The position numbers and the translations under genes were made by a program. A stretch of DNA of 64,000 bases from Eutrigla gurnardus (Eukaryota > Chordata > Actinopteri > Perciformes > Triglidae), in contig OY741284.1 in the NCBI GenBank assembly GCA_963514095.1, positions 10,385,335 to 10,449,334 on the forward strand. Reading direction: 5' to 3'. Positions 1 to 11,353 of this stretch are shown in pieces; the first letter of the stretch is position 1; each line of letters opens with the position of its first letter. The notes beneath the pieces are model-generated. The model was not told the DNA's origin and searched no databases. It was given only the letters and a program-made list of their open reading frames with translations.

Positions 1-3000
1 CTGTCATAGTCTGGTTGAGATGCTGCTTCAGCTCCTCACTCAGCTGGAAACGAGGAACAAACAGTGAGAAACCGCGTGGATTAGCAGGAGAAGACGGGGG
101 AGTATTTATGGGAAAGAACACAACTTATTTTGTAAACATGAGCTCCTTAATTTATTACACTGGAACACATTAAATGCAACTCGAATTACCACCTTGCGGT
201 TTGTATGCCTCTGCCAACCAGGTAAGGTTGCAGTTGACATCGATGTCTGTCTAAAATGTCACGTCTATGTTTGTGTGAAATTATCACGTAATGCATTTGG
301 CATGAAACTGCACAGTAATAAGACTAGAAGGCGATAGTTTAAGAGTGATCGTTTTGACAAGCGAACCGCTTAAGACGAGATAGACAGGTAGCAAATCCCA
401 CGCATCTTTGAGAGCTGCGAGGATACACTGCAAAAAATAGGCTTTGTATATAGCGTTTGATGTGTGCATGTGTGTGCATCCATGCACAAACACACACACA
501 CTTGGAGAGACAACAAGAAACAAAGAGGATGAGAGCCCTTATCTTTAAAATGATTCTATCCTATGCAGATAGCGCAGTGCTCTTTGCATTCGTAGCTGAC
601 AGACGGGGATATGATCGTGAGATAACAAGATCCTTAGAATGGTGTGTTAAACTCCACAAAGTGAAAATAACACTCAGCGGAGGTGGCAAATAGTGAAAAT
701 ACATACCGATTAAAAACAAAGAACAGAACTAAAAAGCATCATCATCCATGTTTTTTGAGAAGGAGACGAAGACCAAAGAATTATGAAAAAAAGAGAAATA
801 AAGTGAGTCCTCAAAATATATCATGACAACCTGGAGTGTCCCCGCATAGCAAATGTCCAGATAGATACAATATATAACACTCAAACTAAAAAGCAATGCA
901 AGCATTCTCTCAGCAAAACCCCCTCATTGCCTGATTGCATCCTATATTCAATCAGCTAAATTAGAAAAATAAAATCAGAGGATATTTTCACTTACCCTCT
1001 GGTAGTAGACATACGCCAGTACTCCAGCCACAAGTTCAATCAAGAAGATCAGCAGCAGGCAGAAGAAATACTGATAATGAGAAACAGGACAGAGAGAAGG
1101 TAGGGGAGAAACAATTCAACAGATTAGACGGATCCACATATCCAGACATTTCTCTGCTGACCTAACTCATTTCTGAAAGTTTCTCGCACTTGACAGCTAA
1201 ATAAACATTTCCATCAACTGTCATTGTGCGGCATCTGTCGCTTCCACACACAGACGGCAATGCTGCACAGAAAAGTGACGAACCAGAAATCGATTTGACA
1301 GGCAGTAGAATGTATGCATCTATTAAATAGCTCTCCACGTTGCTCGAAACCAATTCTATTATGTATCAAAACTAACTTCAAAACACCGTCTCAGCAAAAA
1401 CTAAATGAAGGCGATTAAATATGAATCATCACATCGGCATAAACATCTGTTTATACATTTGTAATACTCGGAACATAAATGGACCAGACGTCAGATTGGA
1501 ATTAACTAAAACTAAAGATGAATACCGTATAAGCCCAAAATGAATGTATGCACTGAAACGCAGAGCACACAGTCGTTATGTAAACTGTGTCGTGAACAGA
1601 TCACCCACACATTTAGGGTGTGCTCTGACAAACAGTTGCAGGGATGGGCGAGATCAAAACTACAGCTTTCTCTGGCTACAACATACCATGTCAAAGCAAC
1701 ACACACACAACTAATTAGGCCCACCTGTCACTAAATGGGACACAACAGTTTGACAGCGACAACAGAGCTGCTTCACTCGAGACCAGTACGGAGAAACAGA
1801 TGCTGCTACCCAGCCTGCGAGACGCTGGAAACAAAGTGATGGCAAACTACTGGTCAGACAAACAACCGCCGGGAATCGACGACATCAGTGGATTCATACA
1901 TAAGACAAACATGTTCTCTTCTATTTTGCAGGAATTCTGTCGTGCAGAAACACAGCCTGCTTGGCATCTCCTGGTTACAAGATTTCCAAAAAAAAACTTC
2001 AGTCTCTGTGTGCCTGCTGCCCACACAAAAATGCTAACTTCACCCCCTCAACACAGACACACAGACTGGCATCGCTGAATAATCTCCCAAAATGAATCTA
2101 GAAATAGCGCATTAACAGTTGGTTGGTATTCAACCAAAATCCTCCACACACACCGACTTCTTCGCTCCTGCGAGCTCCTTCTTCCCTCCTATTGCTCCAT
2201 CCATCAACAGGAGATAGATCTATAAATAGTCCTGCGGCAGTGCACGTTAACCTCTCCCGCCTGCTTCTCTCCCACTGGGCCTAGTCTCTGTAAAATAATG
2301 AGGACAGTAAGGTTCCTGTCAGGGCCATTTTTCAGCCCAGAGAATGGACGACTTCCATGTTATGGCAGCATCCAGCGATAAGAGCACAAAGAAGGCAACC
2401 CTTTGGATTACACTTCCAACACTCTCAGTGCGGACGTGACAATCGAGGAACAATAACTAATAACCAGTACTCTGGACGTCCACATCCATCCATGCACTTA
2501 TATTCAAGGTCGCGGGGGGGGCTGGAGTCAGGTAACACCTTGGACAGGTTGCCAGGCAATCACAGGGCTTAAAAACACAAACACACCTTCCGGGAATAAA
2601 CCTAAACTTAACATAACTTGCATGTCTTTGGACTGTGGGAGGAAGATGGGGATTTGTAATGACATATCTGAAATTAATTGTTACCTGTAAAGGCAAATAC
2701 ATGTACAAACTAAATGTAATATGTAAGGCATCAAAAACACTGGGTCCCCGGTCTCACCATGGACAGACAGCTTTTCTGCTCCCGAATGACGGCGCAACAG
2801 CCCAAGAAGCCTGTAACCACCACCAGGCCTCCCGCCAAGATGAGGATATATGCTGAGACAGCAAAGGTGCTGGAGGCCAGCAGACTCAAGTAATCACTCT
2901 TCTCCACCAGAGTCCAGACTCCTACACCCAAAACAGCTGCTCCACCCACCTGGAAGAGAACAGAGAGCAGTACACTATTAGAATCATAGACTATATATAT

Positions 3001-4789
3001 AAGAAGTGGACATAGTCTACTTTGTAGACAACGGTTTTGAAGCCTCGAGGCCAGCATTTTGGCCATCGCCATCTTGGTTTTTGAAACCAGAGGAGTTGCA
3101 GCCTGCTGGCCATTAGAAGGACTACAGATGTAAAAGACAAAAGGAAGAAATACTATAACTGATATGGATTTAGCAAAAGCTTTCAGAGAAGGAAAGCCGC
3201 TAGCTCATAAAATAAAGAGGAGATTTGATGAGTTGAACAGAGAAAGGAAATATTGTGAAAACAGAGCGTTTCATATCAATTCAACCTGAATGAAAGACAA
3301 TTTAAAACACACTAAAAAGTAAAGGAAGGAAATAAAACAAACAAATACAAAGTGGGTTCAGTGCCATTAGATGAGTCACAAAATGCGACAACATGGGAAG
3401 GCAACGGGTGAGTCAAACGGGACATACGAAAGAAAAGAGAGGAAATGGAATGAGAAATGTTGAGAAGCGGCCAGGCATAAAGAATAACAACCATAGGAGC
3501 AAAGGGACTTCAAGGGTCAAGTGGGGGCATGATGACGACTTCCTCACAAACAATCCTGGATAAGCCAGGGTGGTGTCCAAGATCTGTTCCTCTCATCAGT
3601 TTCAAAGGCGGAAGGAGAGGAAATGCCTCAGAGAGTCTCTCCCCTTCATCCTCCCATTCCATTTCCATCAAAAGCAAGATCCACAAACTCACAACACTTG
3701 CCCAATCAAGGAGCACCACTTGGATAAATGGGGACCCTTTATCTTATTTATTTAAGTAAGGTCATTTGGATTGGATTGAATTCTTACTGAATACAAACTT
3801 ACTGAATACAAACCCTTAACATACTATTTAGTAAGCATGAATGCAATCCACTGCATATCAAAGTGTAACAATTTGATATTCATCAAGATGACTAGTGGAA
3901 TGTTTTATATACTGCTCTTTGTTAATAAGAACAAATAGCATGTCCTGACAAAAGTTGTACAGCCTCTAAGACTGATGAATGGTGCACTGGAGGACAAAAC
4001 AAAAAGTCTGAAAGAAAAGTGATATGAGGAAAATGGAGCAATATGGAGTAGACTCTGAGGAGGGAGACAATGTGTTTCCTCAAGGGATGAATTTCAAGGT
4101 GATGACAGAGCATTAACCGAAACCTGATGGAAAGCTCCATCCCTCTTCTTACTTTAACCTCTCCCACACACAGATATCTCTCTCTACACGCACACACTAT
4201 TCTTTTTATTTCAGAAAAAGGTTTCAAAGTGACCCAGACACTCTGTACAGTAGCAGTAAGAGTGTGCACATTCTGAAACAAATTGCAGTATCATAAAGTG
4301 TGGTGCCAGAGAGAAGGTCTGACACTGTTCCCACCGTACACTGACAAGCCCCTAAATAATCTATGACTCACTTTGGGCCAAGTCCAGAGCTCAGCCTTGG
4401 AACTTCCCTTAACCCTCCCCTGTTTCTACATGGCTCCTTCCCTCTAATGTATCTCTGCCTGCAGTTTTAAAAGGAACATGTATGCATTTGTACTGTCTTA
4501 TTGTGTGTACCACAAAATGAGGACTTCCCTTTCACGAAAACATCACTGTACTATGATGTAATGATAGTTACGAGTCACTGTCAAACCTGTCAGTCATATT
4601 CCAAAACACTGGCTGCCAAAAAACAGGTAGAATTCAAAGCTTATGTAATACTGCTTGAGCACCAAAACTTGACAAGAGACAACATTTAGAGCTCTCACTT
4701 ACCCAGAAGAGAAAGTTGAAAACGAAGAGCAGATACTTGAGACACACCGTCAGCCAGTCCTCCTGGGCATCTTTATAAACCGCCGACAT
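1..4789 (-). CDS. tspan11: Tetraspanin, TSPAN11-like (partial, 3' end outside window)
   Basis: Four-pass membrane scaffold protein of the CD151/TSPAN11 branch, expected to organise membrane microdomains. Coding exons on the minus strand are 4789-4703 (ATG at 4789), 2949-2758, 1070-996 and 43-1, where it leaves the window. All junctions are GT-AG and phase 0, giving 29 + 64 + 25 + 14 residues. The first exon reads MSAVYKDAQEDW and then the CLKYLLFVFNFLFW start of TM1. The second carries VGGAAVLGVGVWTLVEKSDY, the small extracellular loop, TM2 and the tetraspanin GCC signature (TGFLGCCAV). The third is TM3 (from YFFCLLLIFLIE), and the fourth starts the large extracellular loop (LSEELKQHLNQT). 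WTLVEKS and LKQHLN match what I remember of TSPAN11 better than CD151. The large loop with its CCG motif and TM4 lie beyond the left edge. A 5' UTR acceptor lies at 4811. Confidence 0.9.
2480..2650. repeat. Dispersed repeat fragment in tspan11 intron
   Basis: The stretch holds TTGGACAGGTTGCCAGGCAA, then AATCACAGGG, and ends with GCATGTCTTTGGACTGTGGG followed by AGGAAG. I recognise this order as a very common teleost interspersed element, with a middle portion degraded here. The class was not determined. Confidence 0.6.
2998..3115. repeat. Dispersed teleost repeat fragment in tspan11 intron
   Basis: The segment reads AAGTGGACATAGTCTACTTT, then a stretch with GAAGCCTCGAGGCCAGCATT and TTGGCCATCGCCATCTTGGT. 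This is a familiar high-copy teleost sequence. It causes an open frame to run upstream from the tspan11 second coding exon, but that extension is not coding. Confidence 0.6.
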
Positions 4790-6119
4790 CTTCCTCCCTC
4801 CAGTTCAACACTGAAAGTACAGCAAAAGGTTAAGCATCCACACTTAAATAGCTTTCCCAGTAACAAAAGTGCAGCATATTACTCAGCAAAAGCACAGAGA
4901 GGATTCATAGAAATATATTCTGCAATTAGCAGAGATTGATAATGCAAGGCTGTAGATGAATCATGAGCCTCGCACTTTCCTCATTTTTGCCCTCAACACC
5001 AAAACATCAGGCACAAGCAGGGTAAAACAATTTACTGTGAAGTCTACTTGATAAACTACCTTGTTACAAAACATTCTAAAAAGTGTGTCAAATTAATTCC
5101 AAGTGTATTTTCATCATATAACCCAAAATGAAAAGTCAGATTATAATTTAATTTATTTCCTTCTGAGAATACTCAAGTTTTGTTACCGCAACCCATATTC
5201 CTTAGTCGTCATCGAAGTGAAAGCAAAATGAGATGGAATAAAATCCAAAATGCAGCAGTCCAAGTTTAATAAATAATCATATCAAGACACAGCATATTGT
5301 AACTTGACAGCCGTGTATAAAATGTGTGCCGCAGCAACTGAGTAATCTGAGGGATTTTGTTTGCCAAAGGGATCAAATGTCCTGATAAAATCCCCTTCTC
5401 AGCGTTCGCCTGATATTACCAAATCAAATGAGTAACAAAATAAAAAGTGTTTTCCTCACATTTGCGCTGAACAGCACATAAACTCCCATCTGATCACACA
5501 GTAGAAAGTAACAATCTCAAAGGGCATCTGACTGAAAATGACTTGAATCAGGCTAAAGTCACATTTCTGTCACTACACGGCAGCTGCAAACTTTTAATTT
5601 CAACTAATTTTTGGCACTATTGGGATAAATCTTACTAGTTGTTTAGTGATGCCACATCCAAGTTCAAAATAGCTTCTCCTTCTGTTATAGCGATAGACAT
5701 GTTTAAATTATTTATAACGCGGAACAGTCCATAAAGCTTCAAATCATTGAGCGAGTTGAGCACACTTCCAGTACTGTAAGTAAAAGGCCACGGGGGTAAG
5801 AAGCACTTAGACCCGTGCAATTGATCTACAGCGCATCCTTCAGTGAACGGCACCAAAAGGACATGGTCGGTGCAGATGTTTGTGTTTGTTGACCAGCAGC
5901 ATAAAAAACAGTCGGGGAAGGACGGATTTCTGTGGGAGGATTAGTATTGGATTGCTAATGATAATTAACCAGCTCTGTGCTTCAGGCCTAGTGGCCTTAC
6001 AGTTGTTTGTTTTGCACTCTAGTGGTTTTATTTGGCGTGTTAAACATATTACCTATTAGTTTCCCCATTGCTCTGGATAATCCACCCTCAGTCTGAACTG
6101 CTGCTGTGAGCACCCCAAA

Positions 6120-6262
6120 AGAAATGGCATGCACTACTTTTTAATGTGAAAGCAGAGATGGACACACTTAAAACATGGCACATAAAAGCCAAGCTATCTG
6201 CATGGCTATACAGGACTAAAATGAAAAGGAGAAGATTGTTTTGGGGTGAACCAACCCTTTAA
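6120..6262. repeat. Possible transposon-remnant end
   Basis: The stretch ends GTTTTGGGGTGAACCAACCC TTTAA. This resembles the 3' terminus of a common fish dispersed repeat, and a related ending occurs at 35470-35495. There is only short similarity and no target-site duplication was established, so confidence is low. Confidence 0.3.
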
Positions 6263-6838
6263 ACTTCTTGTAGTACTCCACAGAGCAAGGACCAGATACA
6301 CGAAGAACATACATGAACACATACAGTCCTTTTATCGTTTTGTCTGTGTGCTCAGGAAGCAAACGTGTAGCTAGTTTAACTAATACTCATGAGAAATGTC
6401 TTTCCCCTTTTCTGTTTGCCGTTTAAATAGACGTTTAAACGGGGTAGCTAAGCTAGCGCTTGGCAACGCTGGTGGTGGTTTTATACAGCGCTCAACGTTA
6501 AGCTAGCGGTTTGCGAATAAACGCCGCACGTCTAGACTCAAATCACGTTTTCTTCCGAGGAACGATGCCTTGCCTCGTAGATTTCAGACTTTGACCTGTG
6601 GAGGTGTCACAAGCAGTCCGTAACTCAAGCGGACAACCTTTACAGGTTAGGCTAAACTTTCTTGACTCCCCCCTTTTTTTCTTCCCAGGACGGGGTGTCG
6701 GCTCGAGCATCCCAAGGGGGAGAAAATAAACACCCTTCCACCTGCGTCGGTGATGCGCGGGACAAAGTTGAACCATAATATCTGTCGGTCACGTCGACAA
6801 ACTAACGTTTTCGTCACGTAAATTAAGAACATACTCAC

Positions 6839-6960
6839 CACGCTAATGATCAGTGACGATATATAACCTCGTAGGTCGCTATTCCCCTCAAATCGCTGCG
6901 TACGGCGCCGCAGCGGTGAGCGTTTTAGCTTGTTGCTTTCAGCGTGGACGTCCAACTGCA
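6839..6960 (-). promoter_or_regulatory. tspan11: Probable non-coding first exon and promoter of tspan11
   Basis: The coding exon of tspan11 has an acceptor just upstream of its ATG (AG at 4812-4811 on the minus strand), so a 5' UTR exon must exist further upstream. A strong minus-strand donor, G|GTGAGTAT, is seen at 6838-6837. It follows a locally CG-rich stretch (6870-6960) that would make a suitable promoter-proximal exon. The transcription start is not visible and the upper limit is a guess. An exon elsewhere remains possible. Confidence 0.4.
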
Positions 6961-9400
6961 GGTTTGTGTGGATGATGCCTTTGCGTGCAGCTCGTTTTTG
7001 TCCGCATTACAGGATTTCTTTTTTTGCACTCTGAGATAAAACCCTGCATTGAGTGTCAACTTAATTGTAGCAGTGTTTATGAATAACTGGTATGGTAAGA
7101 TCATCTACAATTTGAAAATATAAACTATTTTTTTTACATTTCTTTTATGATCATGGTTATATTTCTGACTGTCCCTGAATGCAGCACAGTGTGAACTTGT
7201 GGAAAGGGCCACAATGCGGAGTGACAGAAAGGAAACGGAGTTGCCACACAAGATAGGCTGAATACCACCGTGCTATCAACAGCATAACCTTGGTTACAAT
7301 GCGACCACATACCCACTAAATAATTTCTCGATGAGGTGTACATGAATAAACAAAGATAAAGAGGAGAGGAGAGGAGACTTCAGTGTTTCCGTTTGTACAT
7401 GAGTAAATCTGTTTTTTTGGTATTTCCAAAAGTGAGGAGATCAATGATTTGCTTGTTTTTTTTATTCAGAAGTGATGTAATCACCAAAGATATGCAACTA
7501 TTCTAAAAACCCACATGACTTGAATCTATATGAGAAAAAGATTTGTGAAAAAAAAAGAAAGACAACACCAAACTCTAAAGAAACAATAATTCGTGACTGT
7601 ATGTTCAGGACATTATCAAGACAAAATTAGCTTCTAAATAAAGTAGCTGAAAAACCTGCTTCCCACCTTTTTTATGTTATCACAATTCTTCATCGTAGCA
7701 AGACTTCCTCTCGGACAAAAACAGACTCCTCGCTATGTATTTACCCTTTATTCCACCTCAGTAATTCAATAAGCATAGAAGCTATTAGGAGTAGACAGTG
7801 GCTGCAGGGGGAGTAACTCTGCAGAGATCACCTGGACTGGCGGCCATCAGTCTACCAAAACAACATTACTTAGCAGAGGATGTGATTCATTAGGTCTAGT
7901 ATTCCCATATCATCCAACTAGAACATGGAAAAAAGGTACAGAATATCACAGTTGGATAGTAATTTGGAGCGTGTCGGTTTTCCATTTCCTCATATTTGCA
8001 TAGGTGACAGAAAACAGAAACATGGTTTCCCTGAAAGCCAAATTTTTATGCCGAGCCAGTGCCTCTGTGTCTCATTCTGCTGTACTGTAGTCAGTTTGTG
8101 GCCCGCTAATGCGTTCTCCCACAGGGGGACGGGAGCAGAGCAATGACTGAGCATGCATGTCAAATACAAACTGGTTAAGGAGCAGACATAATGAGCATTG
8201 ATGTGTGCACGTGTGATTGTGTGAGTGACAATGTGAAAAGAGAGATGTGTGTAAAAATCGAGGCAAAAAAAGAAGAAAACGCCCATTTGCCACGACAGTG
8301 CTGTGCATCCATTCATTTAAATGTCCAAGTTTTAACAGCTGTCTCGTTACATAGACAGCTGGGCGTTTGTCCCGTGGTGAAATTTTTCCACAGAAAGGAT
8401 GAGGATTGGTTGGAAAGTGTGAAAAATAATGAGTCAATTAAAATAAATGAGGAAAAATGTCTCCGCCTGAGATATTTTTTAATTGATATGATGAATGAGG
8501 ATAAATTAGACTGAGTAAATGATTACTGCTTTCATTGTTTAATTGTTTTATAAGGATCAACTCCCTGAAGTGTCCTGTAAAAGTGTGATGGAGCAAAGTT
8601 TGAGCCACTCAGCTCCCGCTTGTTGTGCCTGACCTCTTGTGGTCACAATCACCTGGAAGCCACACACATGGTTTTCATGAAGGAATGACAAAGGCGAAGG
8701 TATCAGCAGCACAATTCAGGCAGATGATGACAAAATGTTAAAAAGAGATATAGCACACTGCAAGAATCGTATCAAGAAATAGAGAACTTTCAGACCGTGT
8801 TATCCTCTTTGCTACGTTTGGGCGCTGGATTAGGAAAAGCCAGGGTGGACTAATACGGATCTTGTATCGTATAGAGGTGAAGCAGGAAATTGCCGCAGTG
8901 AAAGAGAAACACTCGCGGTGATGGTAATCTGTGTATGGGATTTCTGAGGAGAGCCAAGTCTGAAACGAAAGAGATGAAATCAACAGATTGGAAGAAAACG
9001 GAGGAAATAACAGCAAGTGATGGATGGATTGCCACCAATTTTACAAACACTTGTGGTCCCCTCAGGATGCTGCAATAATGTGCTCAACGTTTATCCAGCA
9101 CCATCATGAAGTCAAGTTTTACACCCACAGGTGTAGCTAGCATGACTTTGTTGTGAAATTCTTCTTTTGTCCTCATGAAATAAGATGAGATAGCTTTCTG
9201 ACATCACCGCAAGGTCAAATATCCAGACTATGATTCAAATGTATACTAGATATGAGCTAAAATGTGATTTTAATTTTCACTTTTGAGTGGATGTGTCATT
9301 TTTTAAATATTATCACGCATGTGGATGCATGTAAAGAGTTAATTTTTTTCCAGGAAGTGAATAGTTCATCCAGCTGAAACAAAACTCAAAATCATTTCCG
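6961..9400. other. Intergenic stretch between tspan11 and the TRIM gene
   Basis: No open frame here shows splice-consistent coding or family resemblance. The sequence is AT-rich and carries no recognisable RNA gene. The two divergently transcribed neighbours could share regulatory DNA, but nothing specific is visible. Confidence 0.6.
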
Positions 9401-9556
9401 TCTCCTCTGGTTTTTACTCGCAGTAGTTCACAGGCAAGAAAAGGTAAAGTAGCTCAACTTTTCCTTTATGTGTTTTTTTGTGTATGATCAAATGAATAGC
9501 TGGTCGTATTAATCTGTTATCTTGCATTGTATGACTTGTATTTACTTCTTGTTCAG
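9360..9556 (+). promoter_or_regulatory. Probable 5' UTR exon and short leader intron of the TRIM gene
   Basis: A consensus donor (AAG|GTAAAGT) lies at 9444. A matching acceptor (TTGTTCAG) ends at 9556, two bases before the ATG at 9559. A leader exon ending at 9443 followed by a 113 bp intron is therefore likely. Fish TRIM genes with a coding sequence in one exon often have such a leader. The transcription start was not identified. Confidence 0.5.
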
Positions 9557-9558
9557 AG

Positions 9559-11184
9559 ATGGCCGGTCTGCTGTCAGAAGAGAGGTTCCTATGCTCTGTC
9601 TGTCTGGATGTGTTCACAAAGCCAGTTACCACGCCATGTGGACACAACTTCTGCAGTAAATGCATCTATGAGTATTGGGACAGCAGTGATATTTATCAGT
9701 GTCCACTATGCAAAAGGGAATTTTCACAAAAACCTGATCTCCAACTCAACTCTGTCGTGTCTGAGTTAGTCGCTGAGTTCAAGGCGTCAGCTCAAGAGAA
9801 ACCCTCGACTCCAGACCCACCAAGTCTTCCGGCGGCAGAAGTTCTTTGTGACATCTGCCCCGAGGGAGGGAAGGGAAATGCCGTGAAGTCTTGTCTGACG
9901 TGCCTGGCGTCTTTCTGTGAAGTGCACCTCGAGCCACACCAGAGAGTCGCTGGCCTCAAGGGCCACACGCTGTTAGACCCCCTGAAGAATCTCGACGTCA
10001 GAATGTGCAAGGCGCACTACAAGATGACAGACCTGTATTGTCGGACTGACCAGACCTTTATTTGCGTCTTGTGTATCAAAAGTGATCACAAGAGTCACGA
10101 TGTTGTCCCGCTTGAGGAAGAATGTGAAGCAGCGATGGCGAAAAAAGGCGAGACAGTGGCAAATATCCAGAAAGTGATGCAATCGCGGAACAAGAAGATA
10201 GCCGAGATCGAACGCTCGGCTGATGCCAGGCAGGTAGAGGCTGAGAGGGAGAAAGAAGCCAGTGTGCAGGTCTTCACCGACCTGATCAGCGCCATCCAGG
10301 GGAGCCAGGCCGAGCTCGTCGAGGTGATTGAGGAGCGGTACAGAGCGACGAAGCAGAAGGCTGACGCTTTTCTCACAGAACTGAGGATGGACGTCGCTGA
10401 GCTCCAGGGCAGAAGCAGCCAGCTGGAGCAGCTGGAGCAGTCTGAGGATCACTATGGTTTCCTTCGGAGCTTCCTGACCTTGAGCTCTCCTTTAAACGCC
10501 ACCCGGGCCGACGTTGCCGTTCGCTGCGATCTGTCTTTCGGGGCAGTGAGAGATGCTGCGACTCTGCTGAAACAGAGAGTTGATCAAATAACGGAGGCGC
10601 TTCCTGAGATCAAAATGAAAAGAGTGAGGGAACACGCAGTGGACTTGACGTTTGACCCAGACACAGCATATTGTACACTTGTCATAAGCCAAGATGGAAA
10701 ACAAGCAATTTGCACAGGAACGAAACAGGATGTGATCGACAATCCAAAGCGATTTGAGGTGCATGCAGAGGTGTTGGCGAAGGAGGGGTTCACAGCAGGG
10801 AAGTTTTACTATGAGGTACAAGTGAAAGGGATGACGAAGTGGGTTCTTGGAGTGGTCGGAGAGTCTGTTGATAGAAAGAAGAAGCAAGCTCCTTTGGTTC
10901 TAAATTCTTACTGGGTCATTGTGCTTGATGGGCATATATGTCAAACATACGGGAAATACAAAGTTAAAAGCACGCTAGAAGAAGAGCTTGAGAAGGTGGG
11001 CATCTTTGTGGACTATAATAAAAGAGAGGTTTCTTTCTATGATGTGAATTCTAAATCACATATGTATTCTTTCACTGACTGCCGCTTTAGAGAGAAACTC
11101 TATCCATACTTCTGCCTTGAAGACAGCATTACTGGAACAGAGTCTGTCCCCTTCATCATAACCCCTGTACCTCAAGCACATTGA
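9559..11184 (+). CDS. TRIM E3 ubiquitin ligase, bloodthirsty-related / TRIM21-like, intronless ORF
   Basis: A 541-residue tripartite-motif protein, predicted to be a cytosolic E3 ubiquitin ligase, possibly in innate immunity as for many fish TRIMs. The RING finger is complete: C12, C15, C27, H29, C32, C35, C48 and C51 form the C3HC4 set. A B-box1-like zinc motif follows at about residues 96-138, and a B-box2 at about 148-190 (CKAHYKMTDLYC, then CVLCIKSDHKSH). A charged coiled coil spans about 190-310. A PRY-SPRY domain fills about 355-541 (FDPDTAYCTLVISQDGKQ, KEGFTAGKFYYEV, KWVLGVVGES, YPYFCLED). The usual SPRY YWEV is YYEV here. The N-terminus MAGLLSEERFLCSVCLDVF resembles the fish-specific bloodthirsty-related group rather than finTRIMs. 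The whole coding region is one exon, unlike human TRIM21. A poly(A) signal lies 164 bp downstream. The exact orthologue is not assigned because the family is greatly expanded in fishes. Confidence 0.95.
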   Translation: MAGLLSEERFLCSVCLDVFTKPVTTPCGHNFCSKCIYEYWDSSDIYQCPLCKREFSQKPDLQLNSVVSELVAEFKASAQEKPSTPDPPSLPAAEVLCDICPEGGKGNAVKSCLTCLASFCEVHLEPHQRVAGLKGHTLLDPLKNLDVRMCKAHYKMTDLYCRTDQTFICVLCIKSDHKSHDVVPLEEECEAAMAKKGETVANIQKVMQSRNKKIAEIERSADARQVEAEREKEASVQVFTDLISAIQGSQAELVEVIEERYRATKQKADAFLTELRMDVAELQGRSSQLEQLEQSEDHYGFLRSFLTLSSPLNATRADVAVRCDLSFGAVRDAATLLKQRVDQITEALPEIKMKRVREHAVDLTFDPDTAYCTLVISQDGKQAICTGTKQDVIDNPKRFEVHAEVLAKEGFTAGKFYYEVQVKGMTKWVLGVVGESVDRKKKQAPLVLNSYWVIVLDGHICQTYGKYKVKSTLEEELEKVGIFVDYNKREVSFYDVNSKSHMYSFTDCRFREKLYPYFCLEDSITGTESVPFIITPVPQAH

Positions 11185-11347
11185 GGTCATAACTTCTTTA
11201 AAGACCACAAAAAAGTAATATTGGTGTCGCTCAACACACTTATCATATCTCTATCTTATATAGAAGATATCTAAATTGCTTTGTCTCTATGCATAATGTG
11301 ACTTTAAGATATTGTGTTGCATATTTTGATTTAAGTCATTTGAATGT

Positions 11348-11353
11348 AATAAA
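11348..11353 (+). terminator. Poly(A) signal of the TRIM gene
   Basis: AATAAA hexamer 164 bp after the stop codon, on the same strand as the TRIM ORF. A T-rich stretch follows within 40 bp, as expected downstream of a cleavage site. Confidence 0.65.

Noticed and set aside
2731..3072. Longer first exon for tspan11 starting near 3072
   Set aside because: The upstream part is a dispersed repeat, a good acceptor lies at 2951-2950, and the true N-terminus is in the exon at 4789-4703.
1..4789. Identity as TSPAN9, the human neighbour of PRMT8
   Set aside because: WTLVEKS, the VGGAAVLGVG segment and LKQHLN match TSPAN11/CD151-type sequence, not TSPAN9 as remembered.
9374..9386. Interferon-response-like GAAACAAAACTC before the TRIM gene
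   Set aside because: Two mismatches to the ISRE core make it no better than chance.
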